Below are positions 43,623 through 55,283 of a stretch of 64,000 bases of DNA, in pieces. Position numbers and translations under genes: made by a program. This DNA is from Taiwanofungus camphoratus (lineage: Eukaryota > Basidiomycota > Agaricomycetes > Polyporales > Taiwanofungaceae). The stretch spans positions 1,736,001-1,800,000 of the forward strand of contig CP021224.1 of assembly GCA_003999685.1 (NCBI GenBank), written 5' to 3'. The notes under the pieces are model-generated. The model searched no databases and had not been told where the DNA came from. It saw only the letters and a list, made by a program, of their open reading frames with translations. Within the stretch, counting starts at the first letter, position 1. Each line of letters opens with the position of its first letter.

Positions 43623-46600
43623 AGTTGTATGCCTGTCTGCAGATGTGGGTGTGTCGGGCGTTGGTTTGGGGTCTTACTGGTAACTTGTTGGCCTTTTTAT
43701 ACAGTTCTAGGACCTTGGGTGAGTTTGCTAGGTCCACTTCTGACTGCCATGTGTTAGCCGAGTTCGGCCATCCGACCCATTTGACCAGGAACTGCCATTT
43801 CCCACATTGGGCGTGATGCCTGTGAATGCCTTCGACTTCATATTCTTCATCCCCATCGACTAACTCTGGGGGTGGTCTTGTGAAGTTCGGACCATGTTCC
43901 TTAGTCTCCCGATATGGTGTCAACAGCGACGCATGGAATACTGGGTGTATCTTCCATGCTTTCAGTAGCTGCAGCCTGTATGTTAGTGGCCCTAGGACTT
44001 CAGCTATTTTGAGCAGCCCTACGTGTTTCGGGGCAAACTTCTTCGGAATCTTTAGATGAAGATTTGTGGCTTCTAGCCAAACCTGTGCGCCCTTCTCAAA
44101 TGGTTTCCATGGCTGCCATGTTCGTTCTGCCATGAGCTGTGCAGCCAGATCCTGTGCCGCCAAAGCTTCCTTTCTGGACTCACTGATGGCTGAGAGGCAG
44201 TCCTTGATGGACAGATACTTCTCTGATGTCTTAGGAGAGCTGATGGCCTTTGGGTCGTATCCCATGATCAGCTTGAATGGTGACTCCTTTTGCCCTGCAT
44301 GTGGTACCTGGTTGTGTGTGAATTTGAATTCTGGGATGAACTTCGCCCAGTCATGTGGGTTGTTCACGCATAGAATCCGCCATGCCGCTTTGAGTTCCTG
44401 GTTGACATGCTCTGTACTTCCATCAGACTGTGGGTGGTAGGCAGTGGACATGGCTGCCTTGACCCTGGTTAGTTTACACCATTCACAGAAAACCACCACT
44501 GCAAACTGGGGGCCTCTGTCTGATATCATCCTGTCTGGCAGGCCATATCGCCGATAGACATTCTGATGTAGCGCTTCTGCTGTCCCAACTGTGTCTATGG
44601 TCTTGTTGCATGGGATCAGGACAATCCCTTTGGACAGTTCACAGTCAATGACCACCATTAGCGCATCAAAGCCCTTTGATTCTGGCAGGTCCATGATGAA
44701 GTCGGCGGAGATGTATGAGAACGGCCTAGAGTTCAGTTCCGTGGGGATTGGGTGCATTGGTGGCCATGTTGGGTGTGTGTTGACCTTGCTTTCCTGGCAT
44801 TTCGCACAACCTTTCACATAGTTTTCAGTGAAAGCTAGCATGCCATCCCAAAACCAGTCTCTTCTGGCAATGGCAAACGTCCCCTGTACTCCAGGGTGGG
44901 CCATGGCTGGGGTGTCGTGGCAGAGGCTAATGACTTCTCAGCGTAAATCGTCGTTAGGGGGTACATAGATTCAATTTTTGAACAAAATGAGTCCATCTTG
45001 CACGTCCCAATCGGCCAGTGTTGTGTGCGCAAATCCAGTACCCTTGAATGGTGGCACCTTCCCCCGTTTTAAAGTGTCAATCATCTTGATGACCTTTTGA
45101 TCATGGCTGCGGTGTTCTCGGATTCGTTCGATGAGGTCGACATTAACTGCATTTGCGAACAGCTCATCAGGTAAGAGGACAATGTCTTCATTGTCCCTCT
45201 CACCACCAGGGTGGCCTGGTCGTCATGATAATGCATCTGCGACAACAAGTCGCTTGCCTTTTCGGTTTTCCAACCGTGATTTGAACTGCAACAGTAGCAG
45301 TTGCCATCAGGCCTGTCACTGTGTTAGTCACTGGGCCTCCCTGAAATACGTCAGGTTCTTATGGTCCATGATGACTGTAACTGGGTGTTTTGCCCCCTCA
45401 AGGTGATGGCGCCATTCCTTGAGTGCTCATACAATTGCGAGTAATTCCCTATCATAGATCTGATAGTTTCGTTCAGCCTCCTTCAGTGACTTTGAAAGAA
45501 ACGCTATGGGGTGGAGTTTTCCGTCAGAACCCTCTTGTTGTAGTACCGCCCCAGTTGCTACTAGGGATGCATCACATTTGATCACAAATGGCTTTTCTGG
45601 GTCAATCATGGTGAGGACCGGAGCTTCGCAGAAGCGCCTCTTGAGTTCCCTGAAGGTGCCCTCGCACTTTGCAGTCCAGTCCCACTGTACCCCCTTCTTC
45701 TTGAGAGTGTTTAAGGGGTGGGCAATGTCGGAGAATTCGCATATGAACTGGCGGTAGAAATTGGCTAGACCCAGGAAGCGTTTGACATCCTTGACCTTGG
45801 TGGGTGTCAGCCAGTCCTTGATACCTTGTAGCTTGTCTTTGTCCATGTGAACCTTGCCCGGTGTGATGGTCATCCCCAGGAATTTGACCTCGTGAACATC
45901 AAATGCGCACTTCTGTGGTTTGACAAAGAGGTCTAACTCTTGCAAGCGTTGCAGTACCCACCACGTTCATTCCCTGTGGACCATGGCATCATCGGAAAAG
46001 ATCAGGATGTCATCCATGTAGATGATGAGCCATCCTTCCATGAGCATGTCTTCAAACCCATCATTCATGAGTCGTTGGAAGGTTGCTGGGGCATTGCACA
46101 TGCCATAAAACATCACCATTGGTTTGACTAACTTCTTGATCCCATGATGGTTGACCATAAAAGCGCCCTTCCACTGGTCACCTTCCCTGATGCGTATGTT
46201 GTTGTAGCCATTCCAGAGGTCCAGTTTCATGAAGACAGTCACCTTTGTTAGCTTGTCGATCAGTTCCCCAATGAGCGGGAGTGGGTATGCGTCCTTCACC
46301 ATGCTATTGTTGAGGTACTGGTAGTCCTGACAGGGTCGGAGTCCACCGTCCTTCTTTTTTACAAAGAATGCTGGGGAGGCCATGGGTGACTTGGATTCTC
46401 GCAGGTATCCCATTGCCAGGTTCTCATCCAGGAACTTATCCATCTCGACCTGTTCTGCTTGTGACAGTGGGATAACGCTGCACTTTCATGGCACAAAATC
46501 AGGCTTGGTCTCGATGGTGTGGTCCCATAGTCGTGGTTTGGGGAATCGTTTGGCGGCCGCTTTTTCAAATCGGTCCTTGTAATCGAGTAGATAGTCAGGC

Positions 46601-47590
46601 ACCAGGTCCTCAATCCGTGGTTCTGCTTCTGGGGGGGTTAGAGGTGCGTCAGTTTGTTGGGCTGTTGCTATGAATCGTTTCGAGCCCTTGGCGAGGTTAC
46701 CCCAGTTCAGCATTGCCTGGGGGTACTTGGGTGGCTTCAGCAGCCCTTCCTTGTCTACTAACGGTTCAGATTCCTCCTGGAAGATGCCCAGGACCCCTTC
46801 TCCTTGTGTATATGCACATACGATGGTTTCCAGCTCGTCATCATCATCATGTACTGATGTTCGGCACAGTGGGATGCCTCTTTCCACAGATTGCTTTATG
46901 ATCCATGCATAGTATCCTTGCCATTCCGTGACCCGTTCTGGGTCGAAGTCCAGTGTTCCTGTATCCCAATCGATCTGTGGGTTGACCTGTTTCAACCAGG
47001 GGTTGCCTAACACCACATCGAGGCATCCTATGTCTGATACGTAGAAATTCGTGGGTACATCTTGCCCTTCGATTTGTAATTTCCCTTCGACCCTATGGGT
47101 GATCGGTCCTCCCTTGTTGTCACTACCGTTGATGGTGGTGGATTGTACACTCCTTGACAGAGGTCTGGTAGGGAGTCCCCATTTTTCCACAAATTTTGGG
47201 TGGACCAGGTTTGTGTCAGCTCCGTTATCGATTAATGGTCATACCACGATGACAATGCCTTCAGCAACAATGTATCTGTTAATGTACAGGGTGTTGCGAT
47301 TCTGATGTGCGATGTGTGTGAGTCCTGCTGATATACCATCGTCACCTCCAGTGTTCGGCCCATCTAGGCATGTGTGTGGAGTCCCAGTCATGGGCGGTTC
47401 TATTGATTTATCGGATTCCTCGCTGCCCCAATAGTCTGCTGGTGGACAAGGGGTTTCTTCCAACATGAAGTCGCTCTCGCTGGTTGGCCATTGTGACAAG
47501 AGTTCCATGATGATGGGGAATGAGTCTTCTTCCCCGGAGCCTACTCCCCCAATTGCCTCAGGGGGTTGTGAAAGTCCGGGTTTCATCCCA
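43603..47590 (-). pseudogene. pol region of element C1 (PR-RT-RH-IN-chromodomain)
   Basis: On the minus strand, in order: protease region (about 47300-46950), RT ([24 protein letters not shown] at about 46010), RNase H (KCDASLVATGAVLQQ; YDRELLAIV), integrase finger (CAKCQESK) and DDE core (ADFIMDLP, ISDRGPQFA, PQSDGSTEHVNQELK), GPF/Y-like module and chromodomain (WQFLVKWVGWPNSANTW, about 43760). The integrase part is the longest open piece (43603-44904). Several breaks. Confidence 0.92.
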
Positions 47591-48008
47591 TGCTGGTTAC
47601 CCTGCTCATCATTGGCTTCGACTGAGCTAGTGCAGTTGCCCCTACTTCATTTGGGCTTCCTGGGTTTGGGACATTCCTTGACTGTGTGTCCTGACTTCCT
47701 ACATTGATAGCAGCTCCACTTTTTCTAGTGACGTGTCCGCGTTGGTGCTGTTTTGGTGTCGTCGCGCTGTTGTTCCTTCTTGGGGCCTACACCTCCCTGT
47801 CCCTGGTTTAGGACGTTAGTGGAGGGTTGATAAAGTCCAAGGTCATTGTTGCTTGCTGTGAGCGGTCCATTCCACGGGATTCCGAGTGTGTCTTCTTTGA
47901 CTGTTTCCGGTTGAGGGAGTTCCTCCTCTTCTCTCCCTTCCTTCAGTTTTCTTCACCAGGCAATAGCTCTCTGGACTATCACCAGGAATTGTTCCATCCT
48001 GTTCATGC

Positions 48009-48034
48009 CTCTCTCTCTCTCTCTCTCTCTCTCT
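48009..48034. repeat. (CT)13 microsatellite in the leader of C1
   Basis: Thirteen CT units; element C3 has only a short GAGAGAGAG at the matching place (60941-60952), so the tract expanded in C1. Confidence 0.95.
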
Positions 48035-48255
48035 GGTGGGCAAATGATGGTGCGTACTTGTAGTCAAGTGGTCTCCTCCTGCCAGTCCCTTTTTGAGATG
48101 CTGGTCTTATCCAATCCTGCCTATGAGGACGTTGGTGAGGTTTGGGTGTTTCGTCTGTTCATTTCGGATTCGGGTTTGCTATCCACAGATAAAGGTTCAT
48201 TCATTTCGGGTTCGGGTTCACTATCTGTAGATAGAGTTTGGGAATCTTGTCCTAA

Positions 48256-48870
48256 TGTTACGGGGGTGCCTACACCCATAAGTGACTACTAGTGACGGTG
48301 AGTCGTTGAGTAGTTGAGCATGTATGTGAGGAGTCAGCCTGGCTGACGACAAGTATACACCTAAATCTTCAACCGCTAGTCCAATGGTCTCGAGAGAGTT
48401 GCGGGCTATGTCACGTCATCTAAGTCCGAGTGTAGTCACAAGGAAATAGATGGTCTAAGAAGACCCGTTGAATAGTCAAAGGTATATACAAAGTACAAGG
48501 ACAACGATGGTGTCCGAGTACGTAGTGGAACTAAGGCTACCGAAGTGTAACCTAAGTGTCTAGGTGTAACGAAGAGTTACCAGAGTGTAATGGAAGAGGA
48601 CAAGATTGGGGTACTCCGCAGTGAGTAGACCCCCTTAAGTACTATGGTGGGTTTAGGGCAAGCAGGCCCTCACCCACAGGTATCAGTACCTACTAAGTGT
48701 CCCTAAGTCAGAGGCCCAGACGGCCCCCTCTGAGTAATGGTCCGTAACTAAGCGGGTGACGGACAGCCCGTCTGGAATGATGATGGTAATCGTAAGTGTA
48801 CACAACCTGCTAGTCTGAGGAGTAAAGGGAAAATGAAAATGTATGCCCACATCTGTATCGCCTTGTAACA
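48256..48870 (-). repeat. 5' LTR of element C1
   Basis: 615 bp. On the minus strand it contains AATCTTGTCCT (complement of 48597-48607), which pairs with AGGACAAGATT just inside the LTR (complement of 48243-48253), the self-primer arrangement. Followed by the CTGGC duplication at 48871-48875. Confidence 0.93.
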
Positions 48871-48902
48871 CTGGCATAATATGAGATAGAAAATACAAAT
48901 TA

Positions 48903-49918
48903 TTAGTACTTAGTATATCCTCCTTTTACCTTTATCACAGCCTCTACCCTTCTAGACATACTTTCTATCAAGTTTTGACACACAGAAGCATCAATTGCAT
49001 CCCATTCCTTCTCCACACACTCCCAAAGCTCCAAAATCCCACCTGAAGGCTTTTCATACCCTGCAAGCCTTGTTTTCAAGTGTTGTCAAAGGTGCTTGAT
49101 AGGATTGAGGTCAGGAGACTGAGCTGGCCATACCATGACATTAAAATCATGGTCCTGAAACCACCTTTTAGCCTTTTTGCTAGTGTGCTTGGGGTCATTA
49201 TCTTGCTGGAAGATGACATCTTGAGGGGTTAGACCATAGTAATCAAGTGATCCTTGAAGTTCATCCTCCAAAATGCTGACATAAAGGTCTGCATCCATCC
49301 TCCCATCAATCTTGCATACCAATCCAACTTCTTCCCAAGTCATACAGCCCCATACCATGACACTCTCTCCACCAAACTTGACTGTTCCCTCCACCAGCCT
49401 GGCACTAAGACCCTCTCCTGGCTTTTTTCATGCCCATTTCCTTTCATCTGACCTCAGGTGATTGATTTTGGTCTCATCAGACCATATAACCTTCTTCCAA
49501 TCATCCACAGTCCAGTGCTAATGACTCACAGCAAAGTCCAACCTCTCCTTCTGATGATGCTTTGATAGTAGTGGTCGTTTCTTCTTCACCACAGCCTTCA
49601 TACCTGTTTTTCTCAGAGAATGATGAATGGTCTGTGGGGTATGGGTGTGTTCTTAATATCCTGAAGTGTTTTAGACACTTGAACAGCATTTTCAGCCTTT
49701 CCAGTGCTAATTAAGCGAATAGCATGACAAATATCAGTGGAGGAAAGCTTGGCTGGGTGGCCACCAGAGGACTTTAGAAGGGTAGGATGAAGTCTAGAGC
49801 ATATCCTGGTGATAGTACTATAATGTACACCAGTAGAGCTGGATATTTGGCAAGCAGATTGACCTAAATCAAGCAGAGAAAGAGATTGATTAGTAATGTC
49901 TGTAAAAAGGGATTTCAT
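48903..49918 (-). pseudogene. Tc1 transposase, broken
   Basis: About 338 codons from ATG at 49918 (MKSLFTDITNQS). N-terminal paired helix-turn-helix (LDLGQSACQISSSTGVHYSTITRI), then the DDE core: VIWSDETKI with the first Asp, VIFQQDNDPKHTS with the second, SPDLNPIKHL where the third acidic residue (normally Glu) reads Lys. C-terminus SRRVEAVIKVKGGYTKY. Defects: one frameshift near 49640 and three stops (near 49518, 49426 and 49085); two stops replace Trp codons by G-to-A change, as does the Glu-to-Lys change. The copy is dead. Confidence 0.9.
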
Positions 49919-50329
49919 GATGATGAAAGTGTGGTTCAAGTTGATATTATTGCTTGTTTGTGCTATGTTGAACTTTTCTTAAGGTCACATGACCTGCACA
50001 AAAAGATTCAAGCCCAGCAAATATAATGTCTTGTCACCATCTGCCAATATTTGATCTGCAAAATGCCAGCAACAAAACTGTTGCAATGAACTCTCTGAAA
50101 AGAATGATACATATCTTCACATATACTTGTCTGATTTTCATGATAGATACCACATTGGAAAGCCATGATGCAGGGCGTTCTAATGGTTTAACATTTGAAG
50201 CTATCACATATCTGGTTGCTGAGATATAGGTCAAACAGTCAGAAAGTGACAAACATTGCAACAGTTTTGTGAGTCACTGTATTCCATATTGGCTTGTACT
50301 GGCTGTTGTTGTCAAGGGATTTGTAATTG

Positions 50330-51619
50330 TATACATTTGTTTGGCCCATTTACAATTTTTTTGATTTGCTCCAGCCAACATTTCTAGACCAGTCTGTCAC
50401 CTTTGCTTTTGAAGTGACTGTCATAAGCACATCTATGGCCAATCATTTTGAATATACTGAGAATGTGGCATCCTACCTTCAACTTTTCTTGCATCACCTG
50501 TCTCAAATGTCCCCTGATCCCCCTCCACCTCCCTTTTCTATATATCCCAGCTTGAGCTTCTCATTGACATTTGTTCAGAATGCCTATCAGATATCTGCCA
50601 AGTTGACAGAAGCCTATATGACCCACTGTGAGCCAGAGACAATTGTTCTGATGTCCCCATTGCTGATCTTGTATGATTGAGCAGTGACAGTGCCCTGGGA
50701 CATTGGAGCCTATGTTGAACAGCTGACCCCTCAAATCTCTGGGTTTAACAAGGCTCAGGAGGCCAGGATCTCTGAACAGTTCCCTCCATTGTTTGATGAT
50801 CCCATGCCAGTCATCAAAACCCCAGTGACTGTGGTGGATCAGCATGGAAAGATTCTGGTATGGCATTTACCTGATGTATTGAGCCCAGAGCATCAGGTGA
50901 GTTTGACCTGATTTTTGCTTGTGATGATGAGCATGATGTCTGAGATGGTCAGCACCAGATATGGGATGATTCAGCAATGCTGAACCAGGTGTTGAAATCC
51001 CATCATCCTCAGTCAGAAGGCAACTGGAGGATCAAGTCTGAGTATTACATGGATGAAGACCAGTGTGAGCAGTTCCTCCCTGGATGCATCAACCTGTCCC
51101 CATCATGGTTTCAACAAGGACATGAGGTGAGTGACAAGGAATTTTATGCTCACACCAGCTCTGACATGAGGCCAACACCCAGAGCATGAGTTTCAATCCA
51201 GAGGTTTGCAGTGTGCTGAAGAAGCCAGACTCTGTGAGCAGGATATGGCTGTAGAGGATGAGAGAGACCTCTGCATTGATAGGGGGAATACTGAGCATCA
51301 TTCACCCTGAGCTTTACAGGTCTGGCATGGCCTCATTGAGAGGGATGCAATGGCTTCCAGGGGTGGATGAGGTGCTGAAGGAATGGCATTCCCCCTTCAA
51401 TGTCATGAGCTTCATTGCCAACAGGGAAAGTCCCAGTCACAGGGACTGGAAAGCCATGGCATGCTGGTATGACATCTTGGTGACCATTTGGAACTCTCAA
51501 GATTTGACCTTGGATCTGGAGGGGGTGGGGGTGAGACTGGCCTATCCTAGTGGGACCATCACAGCCCTGTCTGGGAGGACCATTTTGCACAGGGTGGTAG
51601 GGAAGGAGGAGGAGAGGAT
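50330..51619 (+). pseudogene. Tet/JBP-like 2OG-Fe(II) oxygenase gene, 3'-truncated
   Basis: Resembles the Tet-like oxygenases expanded in Agaricomycetes, where they are linked to 5-methylcytosine oxidation and to KDZ transposons. Motifs: HGKILVWHLPDVLSPEHQ; FLPGCINLSPSWFQQGHE; LIGGILSIIHPELYRSGM; then the catalytic core FIANRESPSHRDWKAMACWYDILVT with the HxD iron ligands (HRD, 51438-51446) and YPSGTITALSGRTILHRV with the distal His (51588-51590) and Arg. Two 56-nt introns with GTGAG..CAG ends are visible (50897-50952, 51127-51182). Stops lie near 50678 and 51252, and the gene is cut at 51620 by the LTR of element C2 before the usual C-terminal end. CpG is almost absent across it. Confidence 0.8.
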
Positions 51620-52193
51620 TGTTACGGGGGTGTCTACACCTGTAAGCGACTACTAGTGATGATGAGTCGTTGAGTAGTCGGGTGTGTATGCGAGGAGTCA
51701 GCCTAGCTGACGATGAGTATACACCTAAGTCTTCAACTGCTAGCACAACAGTCTCAAGAGAGTTGTGGGCTATGTCACATCATCTAGTCCTGAGTGTAGT
51801 CTCAAGGAAATAGATGGTCTGAGAAGACCTGTTGAATAGACAAAGGTATATACAAAGTACTAAGGTAACAACGGTACCAAAGTACATGGTGTAACAAAAG
51901 GTATCGTGGTAACAAGAAGGACAAGATTGGGGTACTCCGCAGTGAGTCAGCCTCTTAAGTACTATGGTGGGTTTAGGGCAAGCCAGCCCTCACCCCCACA
52001 GGTGTCAGTACCTACTAAGTGTCCTTATGTCAGAGGCCTGGATGGCCCCCTCTGAGTAACAGTCCATAATCAAAGTGGGTGACGGACAGCCTGTCTGGAA
52101 TGATGGTGGTAATCGTAAGTGTACACGACCCACTAGTCCGATAAGAAAAGGGAAAATGAAAATGTACGCCCACACCTGTATTGCCTTGTAACA
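51620..52193 (-). repeat. 3' LTR of element C2
   Basis: 574 bp, plus-strand TGTTACGGGGG...CCTTGTAACA. Shorter than the LTRs of C1, lacking part of the segment after the CAAAGGTATATACAAAG landmark, so it is a distinct subfamily. Confidence 0.93.
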
Positions 52194-52212
52194 TTACCCC
52201 CCTCTCAAAGAT

Positions 52213-52900
52213 TCATCGCCCCGAAGATCTAATCCTCAACGTCAGGGTCATCAGCATTCTCCTCCAGTGTTGTGTGAGGTTGGACGGCATTGGAGTGGTC
52301 AGATGACAGGTCATCTTCACTGTCATGCATGCAGTCCTCGACGCGATGCCCAACTTGAAGGCACCATATGCAGAAAGGGGGATTGGTCGACAAGGGGTGG
52401 TCGGAGCTGTGGGTTGAGGGCCCCTCTGATCCTGAGCTGGGGGCATAACTAATAGTGGGTGCCTGCACCCATGCCTGGTTCCTGAAGGGTATCAGGTTGT
52501 CGATGAGTCCTACCAGGGGGGATCGCATTAGGTAGGCGAGCAGGTCCCATGCTGCTCTGCCTGTGTCGATGTGGAGTTGGGACAGCTCCCATATCGTTGG
52601 GTTGTCCCCATTCATGCCAAGACCTGTTCACTGATGCTCTATTGTGGCTAGGCCACCAGTGTCATGGGCCACACCCACTAGCATCCGATAGATGTCAACC
52701 AGCGTGCACAGGTCAGGCCACGCTAGTATTCTCGTGTCGACCTCTGGCCAGAGGTCCACATCCACCAATGTCCACGCTATCTGGTGCGCCAACCTCCAGT
52801 GATCGTATGGATTGTCCGATGTGGCATATGGGGGTACTGTCTCCTGTACTGTGTCATATGGATGGGCCCTCATCTGCCTTGCCCATACTCAGGGCATGAG
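52213..52900 (-). pseudogene. ORF3 region of element C2
   Basis: Same order as in C1: LAHQIAWTLVDVDLWPEVDTRILAWPDLCTLVDIYR, then MNGDNPTIWELSQLHIDTGRAAWDLLAYL, one CCHC knuckle (CIWCLQVGHRVEDC) and an acidic tail. Not in one frame. Its conservation with C1 and A1 supports ORF3 as a real gene of these elements. Confidence 0.75.
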
Positions 52901-52986
52901 GGCCCGTACATTTGCCACGCTGTGGTTCAAGTGCATGGACTGTGAGTGGGGGTTTGTATGAGTGGGCATTGCATGCCGGAGGAGCC

Positions 52987-54675
52987 TCAGGTGTATGCCT
53001 GTTTGGTGATGCATGTGTATCGGGCACTGATCTGGGGTGTCACAGGTAACCTGTTGACCCTTTTATACCGCTCCAGGATCTCAGGTGAATTCGCTAAGTC
53101 CACCTCTGACTGCCATGTGTTTGCTGAGTTCAGCCATCCAACCCATTTGACTAGAAACTGCCATTTCCCACGTTGGGCGCAATGCCCATGAATGGCTTCG
53201 ACTTTATATTCTTTATCCCCATTGACTAACTCTGGGGGCGGCCTGGTGAAGTTCAGACCATGTTCCTTGGTCTCCTGGTATGATGTCAACAGCAACACAT
53301 GGAATACCGGGTGTATCTTCCATGTCTTTGGTAGCTGCAGCCTGTATGTCAGTGGTCCTAGGACTTTGGCTATCTTGAGCAGTCCTATGTGTTTTGGGGT
53401 GAACTTCTTTGGAATCTTCAGACGAAGATTTGTGGCTTCTAGCCAAACCTGTGCCCCCTTCTCAAATGGTTTCCATGCCTTCCGGGTTCTTTCTGTCATG
53501 AGCTGTGCGGCCAGATCCTGTGCTGCCACGGCTTCCCTTCTGGACTCACTGATGGCTGAGAGCTGGTCTTTGACAGACGGATATGTTTCCAATGCCTTAG
53601 GTGAGCCAATGGCCTTTGGATCATATCCCATGATCAACCTAAATGGCAACTCCTTTCATCCAGCATGCAGCACCTGGTTGTGCGTGAATTCAAACTCTGG
53701 GATGAATTTCACCCAGTCATGGGGGTTGTTTGCACACAAGATCCTTCAGGCAGCTTCGAGTTCCTGGTTGACGCATTCTGTGCTTTCATCTGACTGAGGG
53801 TGATAGGTGGTGGACATGGCTGCTTTGACACCCATCAACTTGCACCATTCCCAGAATACTGTTGCCACAAATTGTGGGCCTCTGTCCAATATGATCCTGT
53901 CAGGTAACCCATATCACCGGTAGACATTCTGGTGGAGTGCTTCTGCTGTTCCAACTGCATCAATGGTCTTGTTGCATGGGATCAGAACGATCCCCTTGGA
54001 GAGTTCGCGGTCAACGACCACCATTAGTGCATCAAAGCCCTTTGATTCTGACAAATCCATGATGAAATCAGCCGAGATGTGTGAGAATGGTCTGGAGTTT
54101 GGTTCAGTGGGTATTGGCTGCATTGACAGCTGCATCGGGTGTGTGTTGACCTTGCTTTTCTGGCATTTTGCGCAGCCCTTCACATAGTTTTCAGTGAATG
54201 CCAACATGCCATCCCAAAACCAGTCCCTTCTGGTGATGGCAAACATCCCCTGCACTCCAGGATGGGCCATGGCAGGGGTGTCATGGCACAGACTGATGAC
54301 TTCTTGGCGTAGATCATTGTTAGAGGGTACGTAGATTCGATTTTTGTACAGAATTAATCCGTCCTGTACATCCCAATCAGCCAGTGTTGTGTGCACAAAT
54401 CCAGTACCCTTGAATGAGGGTACCTTCCCCTGTTTTAAAGTGTCGATCATCTCAATGACCTTCTGATCATGGCTGCAATTTTCTCAGATATGCTCAATGA
54501 GGTCCACATTAATGGCCTTTGCGAACAGTTCTTGGGGTAAGAGGACAATATCTTCATTGTCCCTCTCACCACCAGGATGATCTGGTCATCATGATAACAT
54601 GTCGGTGACAACCAGTCGCTTGCCTTTTCAGTTTTCCAACTGTAATTCAAACTGCAACAGCAGCAGCTGCCATCG
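52987..54675 (-). pseudogene. pol 3' region of element C2 (RNase H end, integrase, chromodomain)
   Basis: Minus strand: end of RNase H, integrase finger and core (CAKCQKSK, ADFIMDLSESKGFDALMVVVDREL), a GPF/Y-like module (LLKIAKVLGPLTYRLQLPKTWK) and chromodomain (WQFLVKWVGWLNSANTW). Broken, several lesions. Confidence 0.88.
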
Positions 54676-55270
54676 TGAAACAATTACCCATTTCTTTTCT
54701 TATCTTATTGCGCTATGACACGTGACGGATAACACAGAGCGCTCGCACGTGACCACGCACGTGCTCATCTTATCATCTGGGCCCCACTTATTCATGGGCA
54801 CTTACGCATACGCATCACGGGCCCCACTTATCTTCAGCCTTATCGGACAGGCCCCGCTTACTCACAGACATTGGCTCATACCGGGCCCCGTATCTCACAT
54901 TCCCGCTTACGTTTACTGATTGCTAATATGGCCTGGTTACTCATTCTTGATGACATGCCACGGTTAGTCGTACGATTCCCCTTTATTCTGGGACCTGCCC
55001 TAGACTCATTGTTTGGTTCGCACAAACACTCGTACGTGTATATATAGGCATGTACTTTCATAGGTCGGACCTTAAGTTCGATCTTCTTACTATTCAATCT
55101 ACATTGATTATACTCGTACCTCGAATCCTCTCCTTGTACTTGAGGGGTACTCGGTCGAGTCTTCGAACTAGCACTCGTGGTCTATATCAACCTTAAGTCC
55201 TTGTCGTCCTCTATCACGGTCAGGCCCTCTATACGAGGCAGCGTACAATCCGAGATACCAGTTTGTATCA
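54676..55270 (+). repeat. 5' LTR of element B2
   Basis: 595 bp, TGAAACAATTACCC...CCAGTTTGTATCA. TATA motif GTATATATAGG at about 55038-55048 and AAGTTCGATCTT at 55074-55085, the complement of the primer site. Confidence 0.92.
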
Positions 55271-55271
55271 A

Positions 55272-55283
55272 AAGATCGAACTT
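55272..55283 (+). promoter_or_regulatory. Putative self-primer binding site of B2
   Basis: AAGATCGAACTT pairs exactly with LTR positions 55074-55085. Compared with B1 (AAGATCAGACTT), the changed bases are matched by changes in the LTR, so the pairing is preserved. Confidence 0.8.

Larger units (their letters stand above)
42181..48870 (-). mobile_element. Ty3/gypsy chromovirus element C1
   Basis: A 6.7 kb LTR element on the minus strand. LTRs of 615 bp (42181-42795, 48256-48870), CTGGC target duplication, self-primer site, short gag/protease region, pol with chromodomain, extra 3' ORF and polypurine tract. The LTRs differ by an estimated 4-5%, mostly transitions, so it is older than A1 and B1. 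It is broken in many places (at least half a dozen). The stretch before protease is much shorter than in A1 and no capsid segment was recognised. Confidence 0.94.
41966..50279 (-). mobile_element. Tc1/mariner transposon, interrupted by Ty3 element C1
   Basis: Ends CAGTGACTCACAAAA (41966) and its reverse complement (50279), flanked by TA. Terminal inverted repeats are about 218 bp (41966 to about 42183 and about 50062-50279) and over 90% identical. Removing C1 (42181-48870) and its CTGGC duplication leaves about 1.6 kb, normal for a Tc1. Each long TIR has the 15-mer AAAACTGTTGCAATG near its outer end and its reverse complement near its inner end, likely transposase sites. C1 landed at the inner edge of the left TIR. 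Confidence 0.92.
51620..54675 (-). mobile_element. Ty3/gypsy element C2 (partial, minus strand)
   Basis: The 3' half of a family C element: LTR at 51620-52193, polypurine tract (complement of 52194-52210), ORF3 region (about 52213-52900), integrase with chromodomain (about 52987-54450) and the end of RNase H. It is cut at 54675 by the 5' LTR of element B2; the remaining part would lie beyond B2 and is not in the window. Many breaks. Older than B2. Confidence 0.92.

Noticed and set aside
48009-48034. Arg-Glu repeat peptide (RERERERER) as a functional domain of C1 gag
   Set aside because: It is translation of a CT microsatellite that is much shorter in C3; slippage expansion.
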